Shown here: one piece after another, positions 42,865-50,768 of the stretch
Layout: the number at the start of each line of letters is the position of its first letter
Numbering within the stretch: the first letter of the stretch is position 1
Assembly (NCBI RefSeq): GCF_900168125.1
Contig: NZ_FUZF01000004.1
Span: 62,001 to 126,000, forward strand
DNA length: 64,000 nt
Origin: Sphingobacterium nematocida
Lineage (GTDB): Bacteria; Bacteroidota; Bacteroidia; Sphingobacteriales; Sphingobacteriaceae
Reading direction: 5' to 3'
The notes under the pieces: generated by a model
The model's input: only the letters and a program-made list of their open reading frames with translations
Told to the model about the DNA's origin: nothing
The model's database searches: none
Made by a program: the position numbers and the translations under genes

Positions 42865-42999
42865 TACCCAAAGATAAGATGAAAACCTTAAATTAAGTGT
42901 TAAAGATTTGTTAATATTTGTTTGGTCTCAGTGTTGTTACATGATATTTTATTTGGGTATCATGTGTTATTTTGAAATTATATAGTATTTTATCGGCTA

Positions 43000-43401
43000 T
43001 TAACCCTTTATGCCGCTGAGTATACTTGCTATGATAACAGCTAGAACAATTAAAGTGATAATAACGTACATGGTGTCTTTCTCGATAATAAACCCGAAGA
43101 GCGATCCCATCACTCGTAGGATAGGTGTGCCTATCAGAAGCAGTACACCGAATTGGATGATCTGCGGTATGTTAAATTGGGATGCTCCCAGAATGATCCC
43201 CGATATTGTTGTATTTGAAGTTGGCTCTCCTACAAATTCTTTGTAATTTGGTATGGGATCCTGTCCATGGAGCATCAGATATAGGACACCTCCTAAGATT
43301 AGGGTTATAGAGGCGAAGATAACACCAATGCGCAAGATTTGTCCTACTAACATAGAGATGTCTTTATCGTTCCAGTAATACCTTGAGAAGACTCGTTTCA
43401 T
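43000..43401 (-). CDS. DUF1634 family membrane protein
   Basis: A 133-residue inner-membrane protein with three hydrophobic segments (about 22-45, 75-100 and 108-130). The opening KDISMLVGQILRIGVIFASITLILGGVLYL and QFGVLLLIGTPILRVMGSLFGFIIEKDTMYVIITLIVLAVII match DUF1634, a family usually found next to TSUP transporters, as here (3 nt downstream). It is presumably an accessory subunit; the function is unknown. Confidence 0.88.
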   Translation of the reverse strand: MKRVFSRYYWNDKDISMLVGQILRIGVIFASITLILGGVLYLMLHGQDPIPNYKEFVGEPTSNTTISGIILGASQFNIPQIIQFGVLLLIGTPILRVMGSLFGFIIEKDTMYVIITLIVLAVIIASILSGIKG

Positions 43402-43404
43402 GTT

Positions 43405-44238
43405 TTAGAATTTATGTTGTATGCCGTTGAAAATCATTTGTAAGGCAACCAATGTAATTGCTACAGCAAATATTAAGCGTAAGGTCTTGGGATTCATTTT
43501 TTTCAATAGTTTCGAACCTGTGATCGCACCGCAGAGAACGCCTAGTATTACTGGAAAAGCAATTCCTGGCTCCATGTAACCGCGTTGCAAATAGACAACA
43601 GCAGATGCAGCGGCAGTGACACCTATCATAAAATTACTGGTGGTTGTACTGACTTTGAAGGGGATTTTCATCATGCTGTCCATAGCTAATACTTTTAATG
43701 AACCAGAACCTATTCCTAAAAGACCTGATAGCACTCCTGCTACCCCCATCAAGGAAAAACCACCTACTACATTGGTCAATTTATAGGGGATTTTTTGACC
43801 GTCGACGGGGTAGGTGCTATTCAGTTTGAGTTTCTCGGCAAGCATGGAACCTCCTTCATGTGCATATTCATTTTTTTTACGCACAGTCATTATCGCAGAA
43901 AAAATCAATACAATACCGAAGATAATTGCGATGGTATTGGTAGGCATATAGATGGCAATCATAGCGCCGATTACGGCCCCGACAGTTGTCGCAATTTCTA
44001 AAAACATACCTAATCTTATATTCGTAATCCCCTCTTTTACATAAGCTGTAGCTGCTCCTGAAGAAGTAGCGATAGAAGCTAGCAATGCAGCACCGATTGC
44101 ATACCGGATATCTACATGAAATAGAAGAGTTAATAAGGGGATGACAACTACACCTCCTCCCAAACCTGTCAATGAACCTAAAAGACCTGCTATGAAAGTG
44201 CCTAGGAAAAGAATAATAGTAAAAGTCAGAATTGTCAT
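43405..44238 (-). CDS. TSUP (TauE/SafE) family sulphite/sulphonate exporter-like protein
   Basis: A 277-residue integral membrane protein with about eight hydrophobic helices. GLLGSLTGLGGGVVVIPLLTLL (about 18-39) in the first half and VAGVLSGLLGIGSGSLKVLAMD (about 165-186) in the second are the duplicated TSUP signature. The substrate in this family ranges from sulphite to organosulphur compounds and is not determined. It forms an operon with the DUF1634 gene. Confidence 0.92.
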   Translation of the reverse strand: MTILTFTIILFLGTFIAGLLGSLTGLGGGVVVIPLLTLLFHVDIRYAIGAALLASIATSSGAATAYVKEGITNIRLGMFLEIATTVGAVIGAMIAIYMPTNTIAIIFGIVLIFSAIMTVRKKNEYAHEGGSMLAEKLKLNSTYPVDGQKIPYKLTNVVGGFSLMGVAGVLSGLLGIGSGSLKVLAMDSMMKIPFKVSTTTSNFMIGVTAAASAVVYLQRGYMEPGIAFPVILGVLCGAITGSKLLKKMNPKTLRLIFAVAITLVALQMIFNGIQHKF

Positions 44239-44346
44239 ATACCAAGTTGTTAAAAGCAGTAAACTTAGGAGGTTTTTGTTGCTTTTAAAATTTTATTACT
44301 TGAATAAATACAATTGTTACATCGGAAAAGTGGAAGTCAATTAAAA

Positions 44347-44390
44347 AAAAGCTCCACTATTTATGAAAATACTATAATAGTGGAGCTTTT
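44347..44390 (-). terminator. terminator of the DnaJ-KTSC gene
   Basis: The 14-bp stem AAAAGCTCCACTAT/ATAGTGGAGCTTTT is flanked by an eight-A run, read as T on the minus strand. It lies 13 nt past the gene's end. Confidence 0.8.
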
Positions 44391-44402
44391 GATATTGAGG
44401 TG

Positions 44403-44843
44403 TTAACTCGTCTTTAATACGTTTCTATACGAGTACTTTGGATAAACGTGTCGTTTGGCAAAACGAGCGGGAGAATCTGCATTTACCAACTTGATGTATT
44501 CATTTCTCGGTACGTTAAAATATTCATATTGACTGCCATCAAGAAATGTAAGTGTCAAGATTTGACCTTTCCAATCAAAGTCAGAGATTGATGAATTTGT
44601 TATCGTACTCTGATAAATAGGCATCTGATTTTCTAAGGTTTCAGGACAGATACTTACCAAAAAATGATAGGCTTCGATCATTTCTTTGCTTTTTTCTTCT
44701 GCTGCTAAAAGGCCTTCTTGATCATTGGCAAATCTATCCGGATGACACTCCTTCATTATCTGGCGGTAGCGTGACTTCAATGTACTGAGATCAACTTTGC
44801 TATCCACATCTAACAGTCTTCTATAGTCCGCTATTTTTTTCAT
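44403..44843 (-). CDS. J-domain protein with C-terminal KTSC domain
   Basis: A 146-residue two-domain protein. Residues 5-65 are a J domain with the HPD motif in MKECHPDRFAND (about 31-42). Residues about 85-140 are a KTSC domain (SSISDFDWKGQILTLTFLDGSQYEYFNVPRNEYIKLVNADSPARFAKRHVYPKYSY), a domain associated with phage and RNA-binding contexts. It would be expected to stimulate DnaK for an unknown client. Monocistronic. Confidence 0.88.
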   Translation of the reverse strand: MKKIADYRRLLDVDSKVDLSTLKSRYRQIMKECHPDRFANDQEGLLAAEEKSKEMIEAYHFLVSICPETLENQMPIYQSTITNSSISDFDWKGQILTLTFLDGSQYEYFNVPRNEYIKLVNADSPARFAKRHVYPKYSYRNVLKTS

Positions 44844-44946
44844 GGCGCAAAGGTAATTAAATCTATAGTAGTAATTATATGTTTTCTACAAAATACATGT
44901 AAATTACAGCATACTTTTTTAGATAGCTTGTTTTTTCTAACCTAGA

Positions 44947-45948
44947 TTATAATAAAGTTCGACGGAGCTCTTCGTCCGATTTGGGTGAGAGGTAAGACAA
45001 AGGGATGTCCAATACGGTGCGAGCGCCGGATTGTCCTTGTCTGGCCATCCTGCCTACGGCACGGGCATACGCAACAAGCACACTTGCTGTAAATTCTGGA
45101 TTGCTTTCTAGCGCCAAGCTAAATTCAATACGTTGTTTTGCACCACTCCCTGAAACCCCGGATCGAAACACAATTCCTCCATGCGGCATCGCACTGTGGT
45201 TTTGTCTCAATTCTTCCTCGTCGATAAAGTGTACTGCTGTTTCGTAATCAGCGAAATAATTAGGCATAGTCTTTATCGTGTTTTCAATAATACTAAGGTC
45301 TGCTGCAGCTTCTGCCACAACATAGCAGATGCGTTGGTGCTTTTCTGCTGTTGATAGTATAGGATTTTCTCCAGATCGTACCAATGCTAAAGCGCTATCA
45401 ATAGGGAGCGTATATTGGACACCATTTTTGACGCCTTGAACTCGTCTTACTGCGTCTGAATGTCCTTGACTCAATCCCTTACCCCAAAACGTATAGTCTT
45501 CGCCCTCTGGAAGGACGCATTGTCCAATCAGTCTTGCCAGAGAAAATAATCCTGGATCCCAACCGGTAGAGATTAAGCTTAAAGTGTTGTTTGATTTAGC
45601 GGATTCATTCACTTTGGTAAAGTATTCCGGTATTTTGGCATGCGTGTCAAAACTATCTACCGTATGGAACATTTTGGATACCTCCAGTACTTGTTCTGGT
45701 AGATCGGTAGACGAACCACCGCATAGAATCATAACATCGATAGCCTCACGGTAATCTTTCAAGAAATTCATCGGTATTGCTTGAGTCTCGCAATCAAGAG
45801 ATGAAGGCTCACGTCTCGTAAATATAGCTACTAATTCCATGTCTGGATTTTGCTTTATTGCTTTTTCTACCCCTTTCCCAAGATTGCCATATCCAATAAT
45901 ACCTATTCTCAAAATATCCGTAGTCGTTTTTTCCATATTAGGATTCAT
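44947..45948 (-). CDS. ddh: meso-diaminopimelate D-dehydrogenase
   Basis: NADPH-dependent one-step conversion of tetrahydrodipicolinate to meso-diaminopimelate, for lysine and peptidoglycan. The 333-residue length fits. The N-terminal Rossmann motif is IGIIGYGNLGKGVEKAI (about 15-31), CGGSSTDLPEQ (about 76-86) and STGWDPGLFSLARL (about 128-141) are Ddh signatures, and GLSQGHSDAVRRVQGVKNGVQYT (about 159-181) is diagnostic. Monocistronic. Confidence 0.96.
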   Translation of the reverse strand: MNPNMEKTTTDILRIGIIGYGNLGKGVEKAIKQNPDMELVAIFTRREPSSLDCETQAIPMNFLKDYREAIDVMILCGGSSTDLPEQVLEVSKMFHTVDSFDTHAKIPEYFTKVNESAKSNNTLSLISTGWDPGLFSLARLIGQCVLPEGEDYTFWGKGLSQGHSDAVRRVQGVKNGVQYTLPIDSALALVRSGENPILSTAEKHQRICYVVAEAAADLSIIENTIKTMPNYFADYETAVHFIDEEELRQNHSAMPHGGIVFRSGVSGSGAKQRIEFSLALESNPEFTASVLVAYARAVGRMARQGQSGARTVLDIPLSYLSPKSDEELRRTLL

Positions 45949-46045
45949 AAATTTTTGTTTAAAGCAGCGAATCTACAAAAAAAACAAAGGTTTCAGCAGA
46001 GTTATACCGGTAGTTGGTATATAAGGATGTATTTTGACACTGCTT

Positions 46046-46819
46046 TTAATTATTGTTCATTTTCTCTGGGAGATATTTCCAATATCTTTTTGGCACATGA
46101 CGTAGATGTAGCTTCAGATTTTTACGTGCCTCTATATTGGTGCTTTGAAAATAGCCCTGCCATAATCTTGTGTAACGATTGTCATCTGGATCTAGGGTTA
46201 TATTCGCCACTGATTTTTGAAGTGCGGTTGATCGGTCTAGACTTAAGGTTACTTCTGTTACGCTATGAAGATCATAATGTATACCATAGCGACGTTTATT
46301 ATCATAGATAAGCCACTGTTGATCGGCGTATCTTTTTCTAAAAAAAGAGATAATCAATGGCAGTACGTTAAAATCTGGTTCTATGATGGCTACGTACATT
46401 CCGCTAGATTCCTTTTGAAAGCGGATAAAAGCTTTCATGCGATGACGCTCTCGACTCACTTTGCGAAGTGTTTGATGAAACTGTAAAATTCGCTCATCTC
46501 CGTAATTATGTAAAAACGTGGAGCTATTTGTCTTGAATGCAGAGATGATCAATTCAAAAATTATTTGATGTATATTAGAATCTTCAGCTAAAAAAGCACG
46601 CCAAAAATCGGCAGCCCCATCTTTCGTAAACAATTTGACCAGGCCATCGGATACACGTCGAGCCTTTGCCAAGTCAGATTGGATGTATTTAGGTTTTTCA
46701 AATAGAGATTCCTGAAAATCAGATTCTAATTGTAGTTGTACATCAAACTCACGACTCTCGAACGTCGTAAAAATAGCTGTCAGAAGACCTTCATAACTAC
46801 CGTCATAAATATAAATCAT
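46046..46819 (-). CDS. TIGR03915-family putative DNA repair protein
   Basis: A 257-residue protein beginning IYIYDGSYEGLLTAIFTTFESRE, with the family pattern RESS-like PKYIQSD, VRFQKESSGMYVAIIEPDFNVLPLIISFFRKRYADQQWLIYDNKRRYGIHYD in the middle and LWQGYFQSTNIEARKNLKLHLRHVPKRYWKYLPE at the end. It is known as the obligate neighbour of the TIGR03916 radical SAM protein. It lies 2 nt after that gene. The activity is unproven; a role in DNA damage repair or modification is predicted for the family. Confidence 0.92.
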   Translation of the reverse strand: MIYIYDGSYEGLLTAIFTTFESREFDVQLQLESDFQESLFEKPKYIQSDLAKARRVSDGLVKLFTKDGAADFWRAFLAEDSNIHQIIFELIISAFKTNSSTFLHNYGDERILQFHQTLRKVSRERHRMKAFIRFQKESSGMYVAIIEPDFNVLPLIISFFRKRYADQQWLIYDNKRRYGIHYDLHSVTEVTLSLDRSTALQKSVANITLDPDDNRYTRLWQGYFQSTNIEARKNLKLHLRHVPKRYWKYLPEKMNNN

Positions 46820-46821
46820 CT

Positions 46822-48069
46822 TTAAAATAAGGATAGTTGAGGTGTAGCTGTATTTTTGCAGACCGATCCTTTTAAGATATGCTTTCGGATGTTTTCCATC
46901 TTAATCGAACCTAACGGAATGACAGAATCCGTACAGATCATAAAATGCTTTGCTCGATTGTAAGCTATTCCCATTTTTTTGATTTGATACTCGTGGAGTT
47001 TCCCGAATTTTCGGGCCTGGATTATCTTCATCGCGGATTGTCTACCTATACCGGGAACCCGAATAATCATCCAATAATCGGCTTTATTGATGTCGATAGG
47101 GAAGAACTGAGGATTTCGTAAAGCCCAGCTTAATTTAGGATCAATCTCCAGCTCTAGATGCTGAAAATCCGGATTGAGGACCTCTTGAATTTTGAATCCA
47201 TAGAATCGCATAAGCCAGTCTGTTTGGTATAATCTATTTTCACGGACCAAGGGAGGTTTAGTTCCTATTTGAGGAAGTAGGCTGTTCGTATTCGATATGG
47301 GAATATACCCTGAATAGTAAACTCTTTTTAAGTTATAGTTTGTATAAAAGTTGTCGGCTACCTGCATTATTTCATAATCACTTTCTGCTGTTGCTCCAAT
47401 GACCATCTGCGTGCTTTGTCCTGCCGGGACGAACGTAGGTGTATGTTTAATGAGTTTTTTTTCTTCTTTGTATTGTTTTAGTTTGTTATTGACAAAGGCC
47501 AAAGGCTTTTTGACCGACTCATGGTTTTTTTCTGGAGCCATAAGTTGGAGTCCGGCATCGGTCGGCAGTTCTAAATTGATACTCATTCGATCTACGTATA
47601 GCCCGGCTTCCTGTATCAGCTCTTCACTCGCTCCAGGGATTGTTTTAAGATGTATATAGCCATTGTAGCGTTCTTCTGTACGAAGTTTTTTGACGATGCG
47701 TAAGAGTCTCTCCATCGTATAGTCGGCACTTTTGAAAATACCGGAACTTAAAAACAAGCCCTCTATATAGTTACGACGGTAAAAATTCATCGTAAGACTA
47801 ACGACCTCTTCTACTGTAAATGCAGCACGCTGTACATCATTACTTCGTCTGCTCACACAAAAAGCACAGTCATATATACAGTGATTGGTCAATAGCAATT
47901 TTAATAAGGATACGCATCGACCGTCTTCGGTATAAGTGTGACAGATACCAGAATATGAAGCATCGCCTATACCGCCTGTATTCTGTCTCTTTGAACCTGA
48001 TGAGCTGCAGCTAACATCATATTTTGCTGCATCTGCAAGGATTTTTAGCTTCTCTTCTAATCTCTCCAT
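46822..48069 (-). CDS. TIGR03916-family radical SAM DNA modification/repair protein
   Basis: A 415-residue radical SAM enzyme. The cluster motif is CIYDCAFC (CX3CX2C, about 68-75), within the radical SAM barrel (about 55-300). The C-terminus has a helix-hairpin-helix-like DNA-binding segment (VPGIGRQSAMKIIQARKFGKL, about 345-365), supporting action on DNA. It works with the TIGR03915 partner. The start codon ATG 48067-48069 touches a 41-bp palindrome holding its -7 box, implying repressor control, plausibly damage-related. Confidence 0.93.
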   Translation of the reverse strand: MERLEEKLKILADAAKYDVSCSSSGSKRQNTGGIGDASYSGICHTYTEDGRCVSLLKLLLTNHCIYDCAFCVSRRSNDVQRAAFTVEEVVSLTMNFYRRNYIEGLFLSSGIFKSADYTMERLLRIVKKLRTEERYNGYIHLKTIPGASEELIQEAGLYVDRMSINLELPTDAGLQLMAPEKNHESVKKPLAFVNNKLKQYKEEKKLIKHTPTFVPAGQSTQMVIGATAESDYEIMQVADNFYTNYNLKRVYYSGYIPISNTNSLLPQIGTKPPLVRENRLYQTDWLMRFYGFKIQEVLNPDFQHLELEIDPKLSWALRNPQFFPIDINKADYWMIIRVPGIGRQSAMKIIQARKFGKLHEYQIKKMGIAYNRAKHFMICTDSVIPLGSIKMENIRKHILKGSVCKNTATPQLSLF

Positions 48070-48108
48070 AAGACAAAAATACTAATAAAATTAGTATTTT
48101 TGTCTTAT
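48068..48108. promoter_or_regulatory. palindromic operator overlapping the TIGR03916 promoter
   Basis: A 41-bp dyad with perfect 19-bp arms and an AAA centre; its core is ATACTAATnnnATTAGTAT. On the minus strand TATTTTTG (48074-48081) is a perfect -7 box that ends 4 nt before the ATG, so the mRNA would start at or next to the start codon. The mirrored box on the plus strand (48095-48102) points the other way. Too close to the start to be a terminator for the repair operon. Confidence 0.6.
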
Positions 48109-48152
48109 ATCTGTGAATATATTTTTAGTATGCCAGGTTAATGTAGCTGGTA

Positions 48153-48629
48153 TTAGATCTTGACTTTGTCTAGACCCAAAATTCTATCCAGTGAGCCCGG
48201 TTCTGCACGAAATCCAACACCAAAGCGATTGAGTGCATTAATCAGTGTAATAATCATACTGAGTTGGCTGATCTCTGTGTCGTCAAAGTGTGTTTTTACC
48301 GATTCGTAAACAATGTCGTTGGTAGATTCTGGGCTAAGCTTTGTCAGTGCTTCGGTCCATAGCAACGCAGCTTTTTCTTGTTCTGAGAATAGAGGAGATT
48401 CTTGCCAGGTATTTAAATGGAGTAGACGTAAAGTGCTTTCACCATCACGCACCGCTTGCTTGGAATGTATGTCTATACAAAATAGACAACCGTTGATCTG
48501 TGAAGCACGTAACCGGACAAGGTGTACTAAGGGGGGGCTTAATCGAGATTTTCCAACCAATGCATCTAATTCCAAAAGTTTGCTGTAAGCTTCTGGTACA
48601 AATGAACTGTAATTTAATCGTTGTGCCAT
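48153..48629 (-). CDS. carboxymuconolactone decarboxylase-like (AhpD-fold) protein
   Basis: A helical protein of about 158 residues. The start is taken as ATG 48627-48629 (MAQRLNYSSFVPEAY) because a TTG 27 nt upstream lies within the promoter -7 box. The redox-type motif GCLFCIDIHSKQA (CxxCxxxH, about 47-59) is the AhpD-like signature. Similar proteins act as peroxidase-linked disulphide reductases or detoxify reactive compounds. A Crp/Fnr regulator gene precedes it, and an operator-like dyad lies in the gap. Confidence 0.9.
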   Translation of the reverse strand: MAQRLNYSSFVPEAYSKLLELDALVGKSRLSPPLVHLVRLRASQINGCLFCIDIHSKQAVRDGESTLRLLHLNTWQESPLFSEQEKAALLWTEALTKLSPESTNDIVYESVKTHFDDTEISQLSMIITLINALNRFGVGFRAEPGSLDRILGLDKVKI

Positions 48630-48653
48630 AATTATATCGTAATTTGTATACTT

Positions 48654-48697
48654 CAAAAGTACGCTACCCGGAGGAGGAAAAAGTTGAACAGGTTCAA
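48654..48697 (-). promoter_or_regulatory. promoter of the AhpD-like gene with activator-type dyad
   Basis: The -7 box TACTTTTG (minus, 48654-48661) is perfect. The dyad TTGAAC-2-GTTCAA (48684-48697) is centred at 48690.5, that is 29.5 nt from the box, with no TTG at -33. The geometry is identical to the promoter at 13.76 kb beside the other Crp/Fnr gene. The dyad overlaps the end of the regulator gene. Confidence 0.55.
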
Positions 48698-49272
48698 GAA
48701 AAACTTTTCCTTCTTAATTTGCTTACGTATTCCGCCGAAAGTCCTAGATAGCTTGCAATAAGATATTGTGGCACACTATTTACAAAATCAGGAAAGTTGT
48801 CTCGAAATCTGAAGTAAATTTCTTCCTTAGAATAACTCAGTATATATTTCATTCTTGTCTGGTATGAGCCGTATCCTATCTGATACATCTCCCTGAAATA
48901 CGATTCCATTTTTGGAAAGTCGAGCAGAAGTTTCTTCTTGTTGGCGATTGTTATACTGAGTAATTCGGATCCTTCTATTGCTTGGATATAGAAGCTAGTA
49001 GATTGTTCTTTCTGCATTGCGAGGTAATCGGCTATCCACCAGTTTTCTAATGCAAATTGAATGGTATGCTCAATTCCCTGATGATCGACACAGTACATAT
49101 GAACACAGCCCGTCAGTACAAAATAGTCTTTCACAAAACGATCACCTGCTTGCATTAGTACGCCCTTTTTTGGGACGTTTTCATGTTGAAAATAACCGAT
49201 AATTTCAGCAAATTCATTCTCCTCGAGCTGAACAAATCGATTTATATGTTGGAATAGGGCGTGTTGTCTCAT
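48694..49272 (-). CDS. Crp/Fnr-family transcriptional regulator
   Basis: A regulator of about 192 residues (ATG 49270-49272; an adjacent upstream TTG is less likely). The sensor barrel is at about 10-115 (KKGVLMQAGDRFVKDYFVLTGCVHMYCVDHQGIEHTIQF), followed by a dimerisation helix and a C-terminal helix-turn-helix (PQYLIASYLGLSAEYVSKLRRKS). FNR-type cysteines are absent. Pairing with an AhpD-like target is common in Bacteroidota. Its likely site is the dyad at 48684-48697. Confidence 0.9.
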   Translation of the reverse strand: MRQHALFQHINRFVQLEENEFAEIIGYFQHENVPKKGVLMQAGDRFVKDYFVLTGCVHMYCVDHQGIEHTIQFALENWWIADYLAMQKEQSTSFYIQAIEGSELLSITIANKKKLLLDFPKMESYFREMYQIGYGSYQTRMKYILSYSKEEIYFRFRDNFPDFVNSVPQYLIASYLGLSAEYVSKLRRKSFS

Positions 49273-49453
49273 CAATCAGTTGTGTTGTAAACTGGTTTAT
49301 CTCATTCTTCTCGTGCAATATACAGTCTAAATTTAATTTTACTTGTTTTTGTTCACTTCTTTTTGTTATTCGCTAGGTTTTTTTTCTTCCGTTTGGACCC
49401 AGAAAAGTGGAGGTGCCTCGTTTTTGGATACAGGTATCTTACTAGGAGTCGAC

Positions 49454-49939
49454 TCAAATCAAGTAGGGGTAATTTTCCGATAATTGGGGATGTATTTTAT
49501 TTAATGAGTCGGTGAATGCTTTAATCACCGTTTTAGGAAGTTTTTCATTAACATCGATATACACATCTAATTGTCTAAGAAGGAATGCCATCTGAAGCCA
49601 CTGGGCGAATGTTATTTCCATAGCATAAAAGTCTTCATCATAGTCGTGGTCATAGTGAAAGACCATTCCTTCTTTATCGAATAGCCATCGATCTCCACTT
49701 CCGGTTCCAGCAAAGCACCAATAATCGACGTTAGAAAATTGTTTGGATTCATTTATTGCTTCAACCGAATTGTACAATATGCTGTCGCCTGATAGCTCTA
49801 TTGTCTTGATCTGTGTTACTATCTTCCGATATCTATCTGAAAAGGGGAAATCAATGGATTTTGGGAAGTTCTGTACAGAAACTTTTTGATGGGTAATTTC
49901 GTTATCGATTGCGTTATCTTCCTTAATAAAGAACTCCAT
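49454..49939 (-). CDS. SMI1/KNR4-like (SUKH) protein
   Basis: A protein of about 161 residues. The start is ATG 49937-49939 (MEFFIKEDNAI); a TTG 21 nt upstream is rejected. CFAGTGSGDRWLFDKEGMVFHYDHDYDEDFYAMEITFAQWLQMAFLL (about 74-120) matches the SMI1/KNR4 C-terminal pattern. Such proteins are often immunity partners of secreted toxins, but no toxin gene is nearby, so it is an orphan here. No signal peptide. Confidence 0.75.
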   Translation of the reverse strand: MEFFIKEDNAIDNEITHQKVSVQNFPKSIDFPFSDRYRKIVTQIKTIELSGDSILYNSVEAINESKQFSNVDYWCFAGTGSGDRWLFDKEGMVFHYDHDYDEDFYAMEITFAQWLQMAFLLRQLDVYIDVNEKLPKTVIKAFTDSLNKIHPQLSENYPYLI

Positions 49940-50119
49940 ATTTTTAAATTTTAAAACCAACGATTAAAATTAAAGGATTGTTCTGGGCTAGCATATCCCA
50001 GAATACAATGATTTTTTAGTCGCTAGGATATTATGGTAGGTCAGGTACAAACATTTGCTGTATCTCACTGTTCTATATTTAAATAGGACGCAAGATTTTT
50101 ACATTTAAAAGATTAAGTC

Positions 50120-50677
50120 ATGGAAAACAAAAAAATAGGTATAATAGTCGGATCTATTCGAAGAGACGCTTACACCGGAATGGTCGCTGATTATTTAATA
50201 CAGCATAGCCCTGCGGGATATCAGTTCGAACGTATTGGTATCGCTAACCTACCTCTTTACAATCAGGATTATGATTCGGAAGGGGAGCCAGATAGCTATG
50301 CGCCATTTAGAGCTCAAGTAAAATCTCTAGATGGTGTAATACTCATTACACCCGAACATAACCGGTCTGTACCGGCAGCATTGAAGAACGCACTAGATGT
50401 GGGATCGCGCCCTTATGGCAAGAATGTCTGGGACCGCAAACCTGCTATGATTATATCTTCGTCTATAAGTGGCCTCTCTGGATTTGGAGCCAATCATCAC
50501 CTTAGACAAGTGCTGACATTTTTGAATATGCCTACCTTACAACAACCAGAAGTATATCTGGCCAATATACAAGATTGTTTTAAAGAGGATGGAAGTTTAG
50601 GAAAAGAGGACTATGGTAAATTTTTACAAAAAGCCGTGGCTGCTTATCTGGATTTTGCAACGGAATTTATGGATTGA
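50120..50677 (+). CDS. NADPH-dependent FMN reductase
   Basis: A 185-residue flavodoxin-fold oxidoreductase. The N-terminal phosphate-binding loop is IIVGSIRRDAYTGMVADYL (about 9-27), and LITPEHNRSVPAALKNALDVGSRP (about 75-98) is the family signature. It reduces FMN or acts as a quinone/azo-type reductase. Monocistronic, with no known partner nearby. Confidence 0.92.
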   Translation: MENKKIGIIVGSIRRDAYTGMVADYLIQHSPAGYQFERIGIANLPLYNQDYDSEGEPDSYAPFRAQVKSLDGVILITPEHNRSVPAALKNALDVGSRPYGKNVWDRKPAMIISSSISGLSGFGANHHLRQVLTFLNMPTLQQPEVYLANIQDCFKEDGSLGKEDYGKFLQKAVAAYLDFATEFMD

Positions 50678-50768
50678 TCGTTTGTTGTAAGGAGCTCTTT
50701 GCTATAATTAATCCCAATGGAAGATAAATTTTGTAAATTCGGGGCACAAACTAGACATTAATAAAGTT

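Larger units (their letters stand above)
42324..42999. other. A/T-rich intergenic region with orphan terminator and small RNA
   Basis: About 676 nt between two minus-strand genes. No protein-coding gene is supported. It contains a strong 13-bp hairpin at 42464-42493 and candidate small RNA copy B at 42796-42864. The remainder shows nothing recognisable. Confidence 0.6.

Noticed and set aside
42324..42999. CRISPR array or tandem repeat in the long intergenic region
   Set aside because: Read on both strands, no regularly spaced repeat units are present; the only repeat-like parts are the two hairpins described.
43877..44245. Minus-strand ORF overlapping the TSUP exporter in another frame
   Set aside because: It is a shadow of the transporter; the Arg/Tyr/Cys-rich translation has no membrane pattern or known domain.
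49454..49939. Toxin-immunity pair around the SMI1/KNR4-like gene
   Set aside because: No polymorphic toxin, Rhs or secretion gene lies within several kb, so an immunity role has no support from context.
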